Below are positions 44,377 through 53,230 of a stretch of 64,000 bases of DNA, piece by piece (the first letter of the stretch is position 1; each line of letters starts with the position of its first letter). The notes beneath the pieces are model-generated. The model ran no database searches. It had not been told where the DNA came from and worked only from the letters and a program-made list of their open reading frames with translations. A program made the position numbers and the translations under genes. Source of the DNA: Streptomyces sp. NBC_01260 (GTDB lineage Bacteria > Actinomycetota > Actinomycetes > Streptomycetales > Streptomycetaceae); assembly GCF_036226405.1 (NCBI RefSeq), contig NZ_CP108464.1:3658001-3722000 (forward strand), read 5' to 3'.

Positions 44377-45264
44377 ATGTCCACACCCTCCGAACAGTCT
44401 GCCGTCACCGTGCTCGGTCTGGGACCGATGGGCCGTTGCCTGGCCCGGGCGTTCCTGGACGCGGGTCTGCGGACCACGGTCTGGAACCGGACCCCGGGAC
44501 GGGACCGGGAACTGGTCGAACGCGGCGCCACCGGCGCCCCGTCGGCCGGGGAGGCGGTCGCCGCGAGCCCGCTGACCGTGGTGTGCGTCGTGAACTACGA
44601 CGCGGCCGACGCCGTCCTGCGGAGCGACGCGGTCACGGACGCGGCCAAGGGGCGCACGGTCGTGAACCTGAGCGCCGACACCCCGGACCGGGCCCGGTCC
44701 ACCGCGGACTGGGCCGCCCGGCACGGCATCCGCTACCTGGACGGCGCGATCATGACGCCGACCACCACCATCGGGACACCGGCCGCCGTGTTCCTCCACA
44801 GCGGCCCGGCAGAGCTCTACCGGGAGCACCGGCCAGTCCTGCATGCGCTGGGCGGCACCCATACCCATCTGAGCGAGGAGATCGGCCGGGCGGCCGCGTA
44901 CGACATCGCGCTGCTGGACATCTTCTGGACCGCGATGACCGGCTTCGCGCACGCCCTCGCGGTGGCGCGGGCGGAAGGGGTCACCGCGCGCGAACTGGCC
45001 CCGTTCGCCCAGGGAATCAGCGCGATCCTGCCACCGATCTTCGGGCAGTACGCACAGGCGCTGGACGACGGGGACTTCTCCGGCGAGGACAATCCGCTCA
45101 CCTCGGCGGCATCCTCCATGGCCCATATCGTCCACACCTCCGAGGCCCACGGCATCGACGCGGGCGTGATGCGCGCGGCCGGGGAACTGGCGCGGCGGGC
45201 CGTCGCCGACGGGCATGGCACCGACGGCTTCGTCCGGGTCGCCGAACTGCTCGGCCGAGCCTGA
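44377..45264 (+). CDS. Imine-reductase-like NADPH dehydrogenase
   Basis: A 295-residue oxidoreductase of the beta-hydroxyacid dehydrogenase superfamily closest to imine reductases. NADP-binding VTVLGLGPMGRCLARAFL and VWNRTPGRDREL, then VVNLSADTPDRAR, YLDGAIMTPTTTIGTP and the inter-domain helix AAAYDIALLDIFW. The Asp in YDIALL stands where many R-selective IREDs carry Asp. The natural substrate is unknown. GGAG lies 8 nt before the ATG; the divergent HxlR gene starts 47 nt away. Confidence 0.82.
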   Translation: MSTPSEQSAVTVLGLGPMGRCLARAFLDAGLRTTVWNRTPGRDRELVERGATGAPSAGEAVAASPLTVVCVVNYDAADAVLRSDAVTDAAKGRTVVNLSADTPDRARSTADWAARHGIRYLDGAIMTPTTTIGTPAAVFLHSGPAELYREHRPVLHALGGTHTHLSEEIGRAAAYDIALLDIFWTAMTGFAHALAVARAEGVTARELAPFAQGISAILPPIFGQYAQALDDGDFSGEDNPLTSAASSMAHIVHTSEAHGIDAGVMRAAGELARRAVADGHGTDGFVRVAELLGRA

Positions 45265-45332
45265 GGGACCGGGCGAACCGGACCCGGCGAACCGGACTGG
45301 GCGGGGCCGGCCGACCGGCACCCGCGCCCGGA

Positions 45333-46160
45333 TCACCGCAGGAACGCCTCGACAGCCGCGGTGAACCGGCCGGCGTCGTCGAGCCACGGATAGTGCCCCG
45401 CCCCCGGCTGCACGACGAGCGCCGCTCCGGGGAACAGCGCGGCGAATCCGGCCGCCGCCCGAGGGGGGCTGTTCAGGTCGAACTCCCCGGCCAGCAGCAG
45501 GACCGGGGCCCCGAAGCCGGCGATCGCCGCGCGGGTGGCGGCCGGGCCGAAGGCGCCCTCCGCTCCGAAGCCGGCGACGGCCTCCGGGTTCTCCGGCCGG
45601 CTCGCCACGCAGTGCTCCCGTGCCGCGTCGTCCCACCGGCCGTAGAAGAACGGGGCCACGGCATCCCAGTCGCCGCCCGCCCCCCGGGTGATCGCCTCCA
45701 GCGCGGTGGACGCGGCCGGGTACCACGGCTCGTCCTTCCGGAGCGCCGCGAGCTCGCGGCGCTCCTCCCCGGTGATCTCGATACCGACGGCCCGGGTGCT
45801 GGGGGTGATCAGGGCGAGCCTGCCGACACGCTGCGGGAACCGGGCCGCGTACAGCGTCGCGATGTTCGTACCGGCCGAGTGGGCGAGCAGGTCCGTCCGG
45901 GGAAGGCCGAGGTGTTCGCGCAGGGCCTCGACGTCGTCGACGAGGCGGTCGCAGCGGTAGGACGAGACGTCCTCGGGGACCGCGGACCCTCCGGTGCCGC
46001 GCAGGTCCGGGACGATCAGGCGGCGGTGACCGGACAGGCCGCCGAGGTCGCCCAGGTAGCGGGAGTCCGCAGGGCCTCCCGGGACGCAGACGAGCGGGTC
46101 GCCGTCCCCGTACGCGCGGTAGGCGAGCCGGGTGCCGTCGGACGCGCAGAAGGTGGTCAT
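45333..46160 (-). CDS. Alpha/beta hydrolase
   Basis: A 275-residue hydrolase of the proline-iminopeptidase-like type. Oxyanion region LVCVPGGPADSRYLG, nucleophile Ser in LLAHSAGTN, acid Asp in GEFDLNSP, and His in PGAGHYPWLDD. Start ATG at 46160. It is divergent from a regulator gene across a 26-bp palindrome. Substrate unknown. Confidence 0.87.
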   Translation of the reverse strand: MTTFCASDGTRLAYRAYGDGDPLVCVPGGPADSRYLGDLGGLSGHRRLIVPDLRGTGGSAVPEDVSSYRCDRLVDDVEALREHLGLPRTDLLAHSAGTNIATLYAARFPQRVGRLALITPSTRAVGIEITGEERRELAALRKDEPWYPAASTALEAITRGAGGDWDAVAPFFYGRWDDAAREHCVASRPENPEAVAGFGAEGAFGPAATRAAIAGFGAPVLLLAGEFDLNSPPRAAAGFAALFPGAALVVQPGAGHYPWLDDAGRFTAAVEAFLR

Positions 46161-46179
46161 ACGAGCGATACTGCCAGCC

Positions 46180-46205
46180 ATAACCAGGTTGTACAACGTG
46201 GTTAT
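46180..46205. promoter_or_regulatory. 26-bp near-perfect palindrome (operator)
   Basis: Arms 46180-46192 and 46193-46205 are reverse complements except for one pair (ATAACCAGGTTGT against ACAACGTGGTTAT). It covers the start-proximal region of the hydrolase gene and the -35 region of the regulator gene. Confidence 0.75.
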
Positions 46206-46234
46206 GACGCGGTGGTCAGGTATATAACTTGGTT

Positions 46235-46897
46235 GTGGCAGGCGGAGAGAAGGACACGCGGCACAGCCCCGGGGCGCTGACCGAGGAACAGGCCGAGCGG
46301 ATGCTCGCCGGGATGAACGACGTCATCCGCGCGGGCGAGGAGATGCGGAAGCTCCGCGCCGAGATGATCAGGCTGTTCATCGGCTTCGGCTGGACCCAGG
46401 ACCGTATCGCGCGGCTCACCGACATGAGTCAGCCCGCCGTGTCCAAGCAGGTGACGAAGTACCGCTCCGCCGATCCGGCACCCTCGATGGACCTCTCCCT
46501 CGGCCAGCACGACGTTCCGTGGCTGGAGGGACGCCTGTGGGGGCTGGCCGAGGACATCTCCGAGACGTACGCGGACGCCGCCCGCTGCACGGGCTGCGTC
46601 AGCGCCCTCGCCCGGGGCAGGAAGCGCTTCACCCCGGAGAACGTCGACGAGCTGCGGCGGCTCGTCGAGGACGATCTGCGGCGGTACGGCGAGGGAGTGC
46701 CCGATGTCCACCGGGACGCGGACGCGCAGGCGTTGTCCCGTGCCCACCGGGACGCGTACGACGAGATCAGCCGCGGTCTCGACGTACCGTCCAGGCAGGC
46801 CACCGCCCCGGCCGGCGCCGCCCCGCTCGGCTCGGCCTCCGTACGCCGCACCCTCGCCCACCGGATTCAGCGCGACCGGCTCAGGGACGGCTCCTGA
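46235..46897 (+). CDS. Helix-turn-helix regulator, probably leaderless
   Basis: A 220-residue protein. The HTH is at about residues 45-72 (FGWTQDRIARLTDMSQPAVS leading to KQVTKYR). The rest is hydrophilic and unrecognised, with two cysteines (RCTGCVSAL). TATAAC at 46223-46228 followed six bases later by GTG suggests leaderless translation. An earlier TTG at 46229 is less likely. It may regulate itself and the divergent hydrolase through the 26-bp palindrome. Confidence 0.75.
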   Translation: MAGGEKDTRHSPGALTEEQAERMLAGMNDVIRAGEEMRKLRAEMIRLFIGFGWTQDRIARLTDMSQPAVSKQVTKYRSADPAPSMDLSLGQHDVPWLEGRLWGLAEDISETYADAARCTGCVSALARGRKRFTPENVDELRRLVEDDLRRYGEGVPDVHRDADAQALSRAHRDAYDEISRGLDVPSRQATAPAGAAPLGSASVRRTLAHRIQRDRLRDGS

Positions 46898-46912
46898 GCC
46901 CTCGGGCGGGTT

Positions 46913-48316
46913 TCAGCTGCTCCGGGCGCGGGCGGCGAGGGCGGCCGCCAGGACGCTCGGCACGAGCAGCAGGCCGAAGGCGGCGGCGTACCCGGCCAGG
47001 TCGGCGGAGCCGATGCCCAGGAAGAGGTTGAACACGGCCGAGGACACACCCATGACCGCCATCTGGCCCAGGTTCTGGCTGGTCTGCATCGCGCTGCTCG
47101 CATATCCCTGCCGGCCCGGCGGACTGTGCGTGAGCGAGAGCAGGGTGAGGGACGGGGCGACCATGCCCATGCCGATGGCCGCGAGCACCATGGCCCCGGC
47201 GGCGGTGAGCGCGGGTGTCCCGGGGAGCGTCCCGGCCGCGGCGATCACGACCGCCGCGCCCATCACCAGCGAACCGGCCGTGATCATCCGGTGGCGGGAG
47301 ACGCGTCCCTGGAGGCGGCCCTGCAGCCAGGAGGCGCCCGCCCAGGCGATGGCGGCGCCCGTGAAGGCCAGCCCCGTCTGCACGGGCGGCACCCGCCGGG
47401 CGGTGTCGAGCAGCAGAGGCACGAATGCCTCCAGCGTGAAGTACGCCCCCGATGTCAGACCGCGCAGCAGCACGGCGGCGGGCAGCCCGCGCGCGGCACG
47501 CCAGGTGCCGGGCGGCAGCAGCCGGGGCGCGAACACCACCAGCAGCGCCACTCCCGCCACCCCGCACAGCAGGTGGCGCACGTCCCAGCCCGAGACGGCG
47601 TACTGCCCCAGCGCCGCGCCCACGCTCACCGCGGCCGCGACCAGCAGCGCGGGGCGCGGCACCCGGTCCGCCGACGCCTCGGAGGCCAGGTCCGCGGGCG
47701 CCGCCTGCCAGGAGCGGCTGCGCAGCAGGAACACCACGGCCAGCGAAGGAATCACGGTCAGGGCGGCCAGGCCGTAGAACACCACGCGCCAGGACCACCA
47801 GTCGGCCACCAGCCCCGCCAGCGGCGGGCCGGTCAGCGACGGGATGATCCAGCAGGTACTCATCAACGCCAGTGCGCGCGCCCGCAGTCGGTCCGGGTAG
47901 GCATGGGCGATGGCGGTGTTGATGGCCACCGCGATCATCCCGGCCGCCACCCCGTCCAGGAAGCGCCCGACCGCCAGTTGCCAGATGGTGGTGCTGGTCG
48001 CCGACACCACCAGGGTGACCACCGCCAGCACCACACCGGCCGCCAGCGGACGCCCCGCCCCGGCACGGTCCGCCCAGTCGCCGCCCAGCACCCCGCCGAG
48101 CAGGCTCGCGGCGACGAAACAGCCCGCCACCAGCGGGTAGAGGTGGACCCCGTCCAGCTCCCGGGCGGCCGCCGGGAGGGTGGGCACGACGGCGAGCGCG
48201 GCGAACCCGGTCAGGAACATCACCGCGGCGAAGCTGATGGTCGCGGCCGCGTACGTCCGGGAGAACAGACGCTCCTCGACGGCGGTCTCCGGCTTCGCCG
48301 GAGCACGCTCGGTCAT
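46913..48316 (-). CDS. MFS transporter
   Basis: A 467-residue major facilitator with about twelve to fourteen helices; loop motif GGDWADRAGAGRPLAAG and TGPPLAGLVADWWSWRVVF (motif C type) suggest a drug/H+ antiporter. It converges with the HTH regulator gene, 15 nt between stops. The ATG at 48316 is preferred over one at 48358. No adjacent regulator is clearly paired. Confidence 0.85.
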   Translation of the reverse strand: MTERAPAKPETAVEERLFSRTYAAATISFAAVMFLTGFAALAVVPTLPAAARELDGVHLYPLVAGCFVAASLLGGVLGGDWADRAGAGRPLAAGVVLAVVTLVVSATSTTIWQLAVGRFLDGVAAGMIAVAINTAIAHAYPDRLRARALALMSTCWIIPSLTGPPLAGLVADWWSWRVVFYGLAALTVIPSLAVVFLLRSRSWQAAPADLASEASADRVPRPALLVAAAVSVGAALGQYAVSGWDVRHLLCGVAGVALLVVFAPRLLPPGTWRAARGLPAAVLLRGLTSGAYFTLEAFVPLLLDTARRVPPVQTGLAFTGAAIAWAGASWLQGRLQGRVSRHRMITAGSLVMGAAVVIAAAGTLPGTPALTAAGAMVLAAIGMGMVAPSLTLLSLTHSPPGRQGYASSAMQTSQNLGQMAVMGVSSAVFNLFLGIGSADLAGYAAAFGLLLVPSVLAAALAARARSS

Positions 48317-48490
48317 CGCCGTCCGCCCGTCGTCAGAAGGTTGGCCGCCGTGGCGCACAGGACATGTGCCAACCCGTCGGACAGCGCTTTCGGATCATGA
48401 GTCACGGGCGCCAAAGCTATGCGGGCGGCGCGACGGCCTGCCACTGGATTTCGGGCCGCCGCGGCTGAGCGGCGGACGTCCGGCGCCCCC

Positions 48491-49606
48491 TCACCGGCGG
48501 GCCATCGCCGCCCCCGCCGCCCGAAGCGCGTCCCCGTCCGCTCCCATCAACAGGTCCGTGCTGTCCGCCCATTGGTCCACGGCCCCGGTCAGCGGCCGGC
48601 CGCACAGCTCCGGGTCCGTGAGCGAGGCGGCCAGCGGGCGGGCGAAGCGCTCCGCGTGCAGGACCAGGAACGGCCTGCCGTGGTACGGGCGGGGGGACGG
48701 GTCCACCGGGCCGATCAGGCCGCTCTCGTTCTGACGGATCGCCACCGCCTCGTACGCGGCGCAGAGGTGCCGTTCCCGTTCCGGCTGATCCGTGGCCGCC
48801 AGCGCGCCGCGCAGGGAGGGCAACAGCCCTTCGGCCGCCTCCAGTTGAGCGAATGCACTGCCCAGCCATTTGCTGTACGGCGCGTACCGTCGCTCCAGGA
48901 GCAGGCTCAGGCGCATGAGGTCGCGCACCAGCCGGGCCGCGACCACGGCCGAGCCGAGTTCGTCGCCGACCTCGGCACAGCGCCCCACGAAGGCCTCCTC
49001 CTGGGAGATCCGCTGCCACTGGCAGGCCAGCAGGTACCGCCACACCTGTTCGGGATACCCGGCCAGCCGCCGCCGTGCGGCAGTGAGGAGGCCGGGGCCG
49101 TCGTGGAACACCGCACCGCCGGTGATCCCGGCGAGTCTCTGCTGCGGCATCGCGAGCCAGTCCCGGACGGCCGGTTCGGCGGTCGACGCGTCGAAGCCGG
49201 CTTCCCTGGTCAGCCAGTCGCCGATGCCGTACGCGAACACGCGGTGGCTGACCGGTCCGTCGGTCGTCTCCAGGTGCCCGACCGGGTCGAGCGGATCACC
49301 GGCGGGGTGGAAGTGGGTGGACCAGCCGCGGATCTCCTTCGGCAGCCGGTCCGCCAGGAGCCGCCGGATCGCGTCGCCGTGTGCCGCCACGTCGTCCGCC
49401 GCGAGGAAGAGGTCCAGCCGCGGGCCCCAGTCGTGGTCGGCCGACCGGGCCGTGTCGAAGCCGAGCACCTCCGAGCCCGGCCCGATCCGCGCGGCGGCGT
49501 ACGGCAGCCCGGGGAAGCCGGCCTCCAGGATCGGCCGCACGGCCTCCTCGTACAGGATGCGGGAGAGCTCCAGACCTGGCAGGAACGCGGCTTCGGTGTG
49601 GGTCAT
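48491..49606 (-). CDS. DUF4037 protein
   Basis: A 371-residue cytoplasmic protein with a nucleotidyltransferase-like start: FDTARSADHDWGPRLDLFL has the G..D.D-like spacing of such folds, and the C-terminal part is helical. DUF4037 proteins are common in streptomycetes and of unknown function. Start ATG at 49606. It is divergent from the MarR gene. Confidence 0.82.
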   Translation of the reverse strand: MTHTEAAFLPGLELSRILYEEAVRPILEAGFPGLPYAAARIGPGSEVLGFDTARSADHDWGPRLDLFLAADDVAAHGDAIRRLLADRLPKEIRGWSTHFHPAGDPLDPVGHLETTDGPVSHRVFAYGIGDWLTREAGFDASTAEPAVRDWLAMPQQRLAGITGGAVFHDGPGLLTAARRRLAGYPEQVWRYLLACQWQRISQEEAFVGRCAEVGDELGSAVVAARLVRDLMRLSLLLERRYAPYSKWLGSAFAQLEAAEGLLPSLRGALAATDQPERERHLCAAYEAVAIRQNESGLIGPVDPSPRPYHGRPFLVLHAERFARPLAASLTDPELCGRPLTGAVDQWADSTDLLMGADGDALRAAGAAMARR

Positions 49607-49729
49607 ACGGCCACTGTGCGGGGGTGGAAGCGGATCGGCCATCGATTAGTTCCGGGCCGGCGGGGCCACCTCCCAGGAAAGTCTGTTTGCGGACGATCCG
49701 CCACAGATCGAATGGCTACGCTGGCAGAC

Positions 49730-50218
49730 ATGACCGCCATGGCACCCACACGCACCGCGCCGGACCTCTCCTACCTCCTGGACCACACCAGCCACGTACT
49801 GCGGACCCAGATGTCGGCGGCGCTCGCCGAGATCGGGCTCACGGCGCGGATGCACTGCGTCCTGGTCCACGCCCTGGAGGAGGAGCGCACCCAGATCCAG
49901 CTCGCCGAGATCGGCGACATGGACAAGACCACGATGGTGGTGACGGTGGACGCACTGGAGAGCGCGGGCCTCGCCGAGCGCCGGCCCTCCGGCCGGGACC
50001 GGCGGGCGCGGATCATCGCCGTCACCGAGAAGGGCGCGGCGCTCGCCGGACGGAGCCAGGAGATCGTGGACCGGGTGCACCGGGACGCCCTGACCGGCCT
50101 GGACCGCGGCGACCGCGACACACTCCTGCGCGCCCTGGGTCAACTGGCCGGCGGCCACCTGTCCGCCCCGGCCGAGACCCCCGGGGCGACCCGCCGGGCC
50201 CGGCAGAGCCGGAAGTAG
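49730..50218 (+). CDS. MarR-family regulator
   Basis: A 162-residue winged-helix dimer-type repressor: LSYLLDHTSHVLRTQM dimer helix, QIQLAEIGDMDKTTMVVTVDAL recognition helix, and wing RRPSGRDRRARIIAVTEKG. TACGCT at 49716-49721 with ATG 8 nt later makes a leaderless start at 49730 plausible; an in-frame ATG at 49712 is the alternative. It is 114 nt upstream of a PPOX-type oxidoreductase gene that it may control. Confidence 0.87.
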   Translation: MTAMAPTRTAPDLSYLLDHTSHVLRTQMSAALAEIGLTARMHCVLVHALEEERTQIQLAEIGDMDKTTMVVTVDALESAGLAERRPSGRDRRARIIAVTEKGAALAGRSQEIVDRVHRDALTGLDRGDRDTLLRALGQLAGGHLSAPAETPGATRRARQSRK

Positions 50219-50332
50219 CCGGACGGTCGGAGCCCGAAGCGGCGCACCCCAAAGATGAGACCGAAAGAAATAGTCCTCAACAAAACCATCTGTTAGCGTC
50301 TCTCTTGTTGACCCGACCGACAGGAGAGTCCG

Positions 50333-50821
50333 ATGTCCGCCTCGCAGCCCTCCGGCCCCGGCACCGGCCCCGCCCCGCGCGTGCTCACCGACGCCGAACT
50401 GTCCCGGCTGCTCGGGGAGCGGCAGTTCGGAGTCCTGGCGAGCGTGCGGCGCACCGGGCACCCCCACCTGACGACCGTGCTCTACGCCTGGGACGCCGCG
50501 GAGCGCGTGGTGCGCGTCTCCAGCACCGCCGACCGCCTCAAGCCCCGCCGACTCCGCACCGATCCGCACGCCGCGCTGCACGTCAGCGGTCCGGACGTGT
50601 TCTCCTTCGCGGTCGCCGAGGGCGAGGCCGAGGTGTCGGAACCGGCCGCCGGGCCCGGTGACGCGGTGAGCCGCGAACTGCTCTCCATGACCCCCGGCTT
50701 CGAGGACCCCGCCGAGGAGGCGGCCTTCCTGTCCCAGGTGGTCGCCGACCGGCGCGTGGTGATCCGGCTCCGCGTCTCCCGGCTCTACGGAACCGCGCTG
50801 GACGTGCCTGCGGCGCAGTGA
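50333..50821 (+). CDS. Pyridoxamine-oxidase-fold (F420- or FMN-dependent) protein
   Basis: A 162-residue split-barrel protein of the PPOX/F420-dependent reductase group: QFGVLASVRRTGHPHLTTVLYAW at the N-terminus and DRLKPRRLRTDPHAALHV as the cofactor phosphate-binding stretch. Many such proteins reduce xenobiotics with F420H2. AGGAGAG lies 6 nt before the ATG. Just downstream of a MarR gene. Confidence 0.86.
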   Translation: MSASQPSGPGTGPAPRVLTDAELSRLLGERQFGVLASVRRTGHPHLTTVLYAWDAAERVVRVSSTADRLKPRRLRTDPHAALHVSGPDVFSFAVAEGEAEVSEPAAGPGDAVSRELLSMTPGFEDPAEEAAFLSQVVADRRVVIRLRVSRLYGTALDVPAAQ

Positions 50822-51013
50822 CCCGCGCGGTACGGGCGCCGTCGCCGCAGGACGCGGGACGGCACAGCGCCACCCCGCGTCCGGAGCCGGTTCCGGCACC
50901 GGCTCCGGCGGCAGGCCGTGACGGCCCGTGCAGGTCCGGGTGACGGGCCGCCGGGCACCGCGGGCGGCCCGTGGAGCACCGGCGCGCAGCGGAGAGGCTC
51001 TAGGATCCCGCCC

Positions 51014-51529
51014 ATGGCACCCGACCCCGGCTTCACCTGCTCCCGCTGCGGCGGACACCACACGGAACTCCCGATGGGGTACTCCACCATGGCACCCGAC
51101 GTCTGGGACGCGAGCCTGGAGAGCGACCCCGACAGCATGCTCTCGACGGACCAGTGCATCGTCAGGCACGAGCACTACTTCATCAAGGGCCTGATCGAGA
51201 TACCGGTGGCGGGCAGCCAGGAACCGTTCTCCTGGGGCGTCTGGGTGTCACTGAGCCGGGAGAACTTCGGCCGCGCCCTCGATGTGTGGGAGACCCCGGG
51301 CCGGGAGTCCGAGAAGCCGTACTTCGGTTGGCTGACCACCGAGTTGGGGCTCTACTCCCCCCGTACGACCAACCTCAGGACCAACGCGCACACCCGCCCG
51401 ATCGGCCGCCGCCCGCTCATCGAGCTGGAGCCCACCGACCATCCGCTGGCCGTGGAGCAGCGGAACGGGATCACGCTCGGCCGGGTGCGGGAGATAGCCG
51501 AAGCGGTGCAGCACGCCGAGGACAGTTAG
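51014..51529 (+). CDS. DUF2199 protein
   Basis: A 171-residue protein with an N-terminal zinc-ribbon-like CSRCGGHHTELPMGY, then the DUF2199 core (LSTDQCIVRHEHYFIKGLIE, FSWGVWVSLSRENF, WLTTELGLYSPRT, PTDHPLAVEQRNGI). Function unknown. Start ATG at 51014 chosen because the extra upstream frame has no family match. Confidence 0.85.
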   Translation: MAPDPGFTCSRCGGHHTELPMGYSTMAPDVWDASLESDPDSMLSTDQCIVRHEHYFIKGLIEIPVAGSQEPFSWGVWVSLSRENFGRALDVWETPGRESEKPYFGWLTTELGLYSPRTTNLRTNAHTRPIGRRPLIELEPTDHPLAVEQRNGITLGRVREIAEAVQHAEDS

Positions 51530-51593
51530 CCCGCGTCCGCGGAGTCCCGCCGGGCCCCGATCCGCCGCACGGGCCCTGGACCGCGGCCACCGC

Positions 51594-52265
51594 CTACCGC
51601 TCCCCCAGCCCCGACCGCAGCTGCGCGAACCCCAGCTCCGCCGCCTCGACCGCACCCCCGTACACCTGGTCCGCGCTCCGCCCCGCGCTGATCCGCTGCC
51701 AGTTGTCCAGGGCCAGGATGCGCAGGACCGCGACGATCTGGCCCGCCGCCAGCCGATCGGGCACCCGGTCACCCAGGGCGCGGGCGAGAGCGGCCTCGGA
51801 GCGGCCCTGGTACGCGTAGAGCCTGGCCACCAGGGACGGCGTCCCGTACAGCAGCCGGTGGAACGCCAGCACCTCGGGCACGTCGCAGAGGCCGGTGACC
51901 GGGTCGCGCCGCTCCAGGCCGTCCAGGAAGTGGCGCCGCAGCGCGTCGAGCGGGGATTCGCCGTCGGCGCGGGCGGCGACCACCCGGGCGGGCTCGTCCT
52001 CGTGGTCGGCGAACCGGTGCAGGGCCAGGTCCTCCTTGGACGGGAAGTACCGGAACAGCGTCGGCTTGGAGATGTCCGCGGCGGCCGCGACCTCCGCCAC
52101 CGAGACCTTGTCGAAGCCGCGCTCCAGGAACATCGCGATCGCGGCGTCGGAGACGGCCTGGTACGTCAGCTGCTTCTTCCGCTCGCGCAGACTCATCGGC
52201 GCGTTCGGCCCACGGGGCGCGTCCTCGTCCGCCGCCGCGCCGGACCTGGGCTTCTCTCCGCTCAT
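51594..52265 (-). CDS. TetR-family regulator
   Basis: A 223-residue regulator; the HTH (AAIAMFLERGFDKVSVAEVA and DISKPTLFRYFPSKEDL) begins near residue 40 after a flexible N-terminus, and the ligand domain fills the rest. Start ATG at 52265; GTG at 52271 is possible. It lies 25 nt downstream of a second TetR gene on the same strand. Confidence 0.87.
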   Translation of the reverse strand: MSGEKPRSGAAADEDAPRGPNAPMSLRERKKQLTYQAVSDAAIAMFLERGFDKVSVAEVAAAADISKPTLFRYFPSKEDLALHRFADHEDEPARVVAARADGESPLDALRRHFLDGLERRDPVTGLCDVPEVLAFHRLLYGTPSLVARLYAYQGRSEAALARALGDRVPDRLAAGQIVAVLRILALDNWQRISAGRSADQVYGGAVEAAELGFAQLRSGLGER

Positions 52266-52290
52266 GACCACGAAGCGTACGCCCTTGACC

Positions 52291-53109
52291 TCAACCGGAC
52301 TTGACGTCCACCGCCCGCGCCCTTCCCGGTGAGCCCTGATCCCGCCCGCGCTCCCGGACCAGCGCGTCGATCCCGTCCAGCACCCGTTCGAGGCCGAAGC
52401 GGAACTCGTGGTCGGGCTCCTCCGGGCCCCACATCACGCCGGACGCCATCAGCCGGGAGAGCGCGGGATGGCGCTCGGGGTCGACCAGCCGGTTCAGCGT
52501 GCGGGCATAGCTCTCCATCACCTCCTGCGCCGGTACGCCGCGCGCCTCGACGGCAGCGTCCAGATCGCCCATCAGCAGCGCCTCGTTCCGCACGAAACCG
52601 CCGACCAGGAGGATGACGGAGACCGCGTCACCCGGCCCGAGACCGCTGCCTTCGAGGGCCTGGAGGCCCTGTTCCCACCAGGCGACGGAGTGCGGGCTGG
52701 CGGGCGGTCCCGAGATGGGGATGCGGAGCATCCACAGGTTGCGGTGGAAGACCCGGCGCTGCGACCAGGCCCACTGCGAGAGCGCCTCCCGCCAGCCGGC
52801 CCCTTCCTCCAGGGCGGGCAGCGGGGGCGGCGGGCCCAGGGCCGCCTCCTGCATGAGCACGTAGAGCTCGTCCTTGGCGGCCACGTACCGGTAGAGCGAC
52901 ATCGTCGAGGCGCCGAGGTCCTTGGCGACCCGGCCCATGGAAACCCCGCCGAGCCCCTCGGACGCCGCCACCGCCACCGCGGCGTCCACGATGCGCTCCA
53001 GGCTGAGCCCCGGCTTGGGCCCCTTCACCGGGCGCGCCCGCAGCCCCCAGGCGGCCTCGATGCTGACCGGCAGGTCCGCGCCGCCCGGCGAACCGTTCTC
53101 TTCCGTCAC
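52291..53109 (-). CDS. TetR-family regulator (pump-linked)
   Basis: A 272-residue regulator with the HTH (IVDAAVAVAASEGLGGVSMG then DLGASTMSLYRYVAAKDEL) and a C-terminal domain with WSQRRVFHRNLWMLR, of the TetR_C type typical near drug ABC pumps. GTG at 53109 follows AAGGAGGG; the frame extends 9 codons further. It is divergent from the damaged DrrAB-like pump and was probably its repressor. Confidence 0.88.
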   Translation of the reverse strand: MTEENGSPGGADLPVSIEAAWGLRARPVKGPKPGLSLERIVDAAVAVAASEGLGGVSMGRVAKDLGASTMSLYRYVAAKDELYVLMQEAALGPPPPLPALEEGAGWREALSQWAWSQRRVFHRNLWMLRIPISGPPASPHSVAWWEQGLQALEGSGLGPGDAVSVILLVGGFVRNEALLMGDLDAAVEARGVPAQEVMESYARTLNRLVDPERHPALSRLMASGVMWGPEEPDHEFRFGLERVLDGIDALVRERGRDQGSPGRARAVDVKSG

Positions 53110-53230
53110 CTGAACCCTCCTTCCCTTGACGGTCATCCTAGTTATGCGTAACCCTTACACAATAACGCGTATTCAATACGCAGAAAGGGGCGCACCCATG
53201 CCGCCAGGCACACCCATGCCCCCGGCCGCC

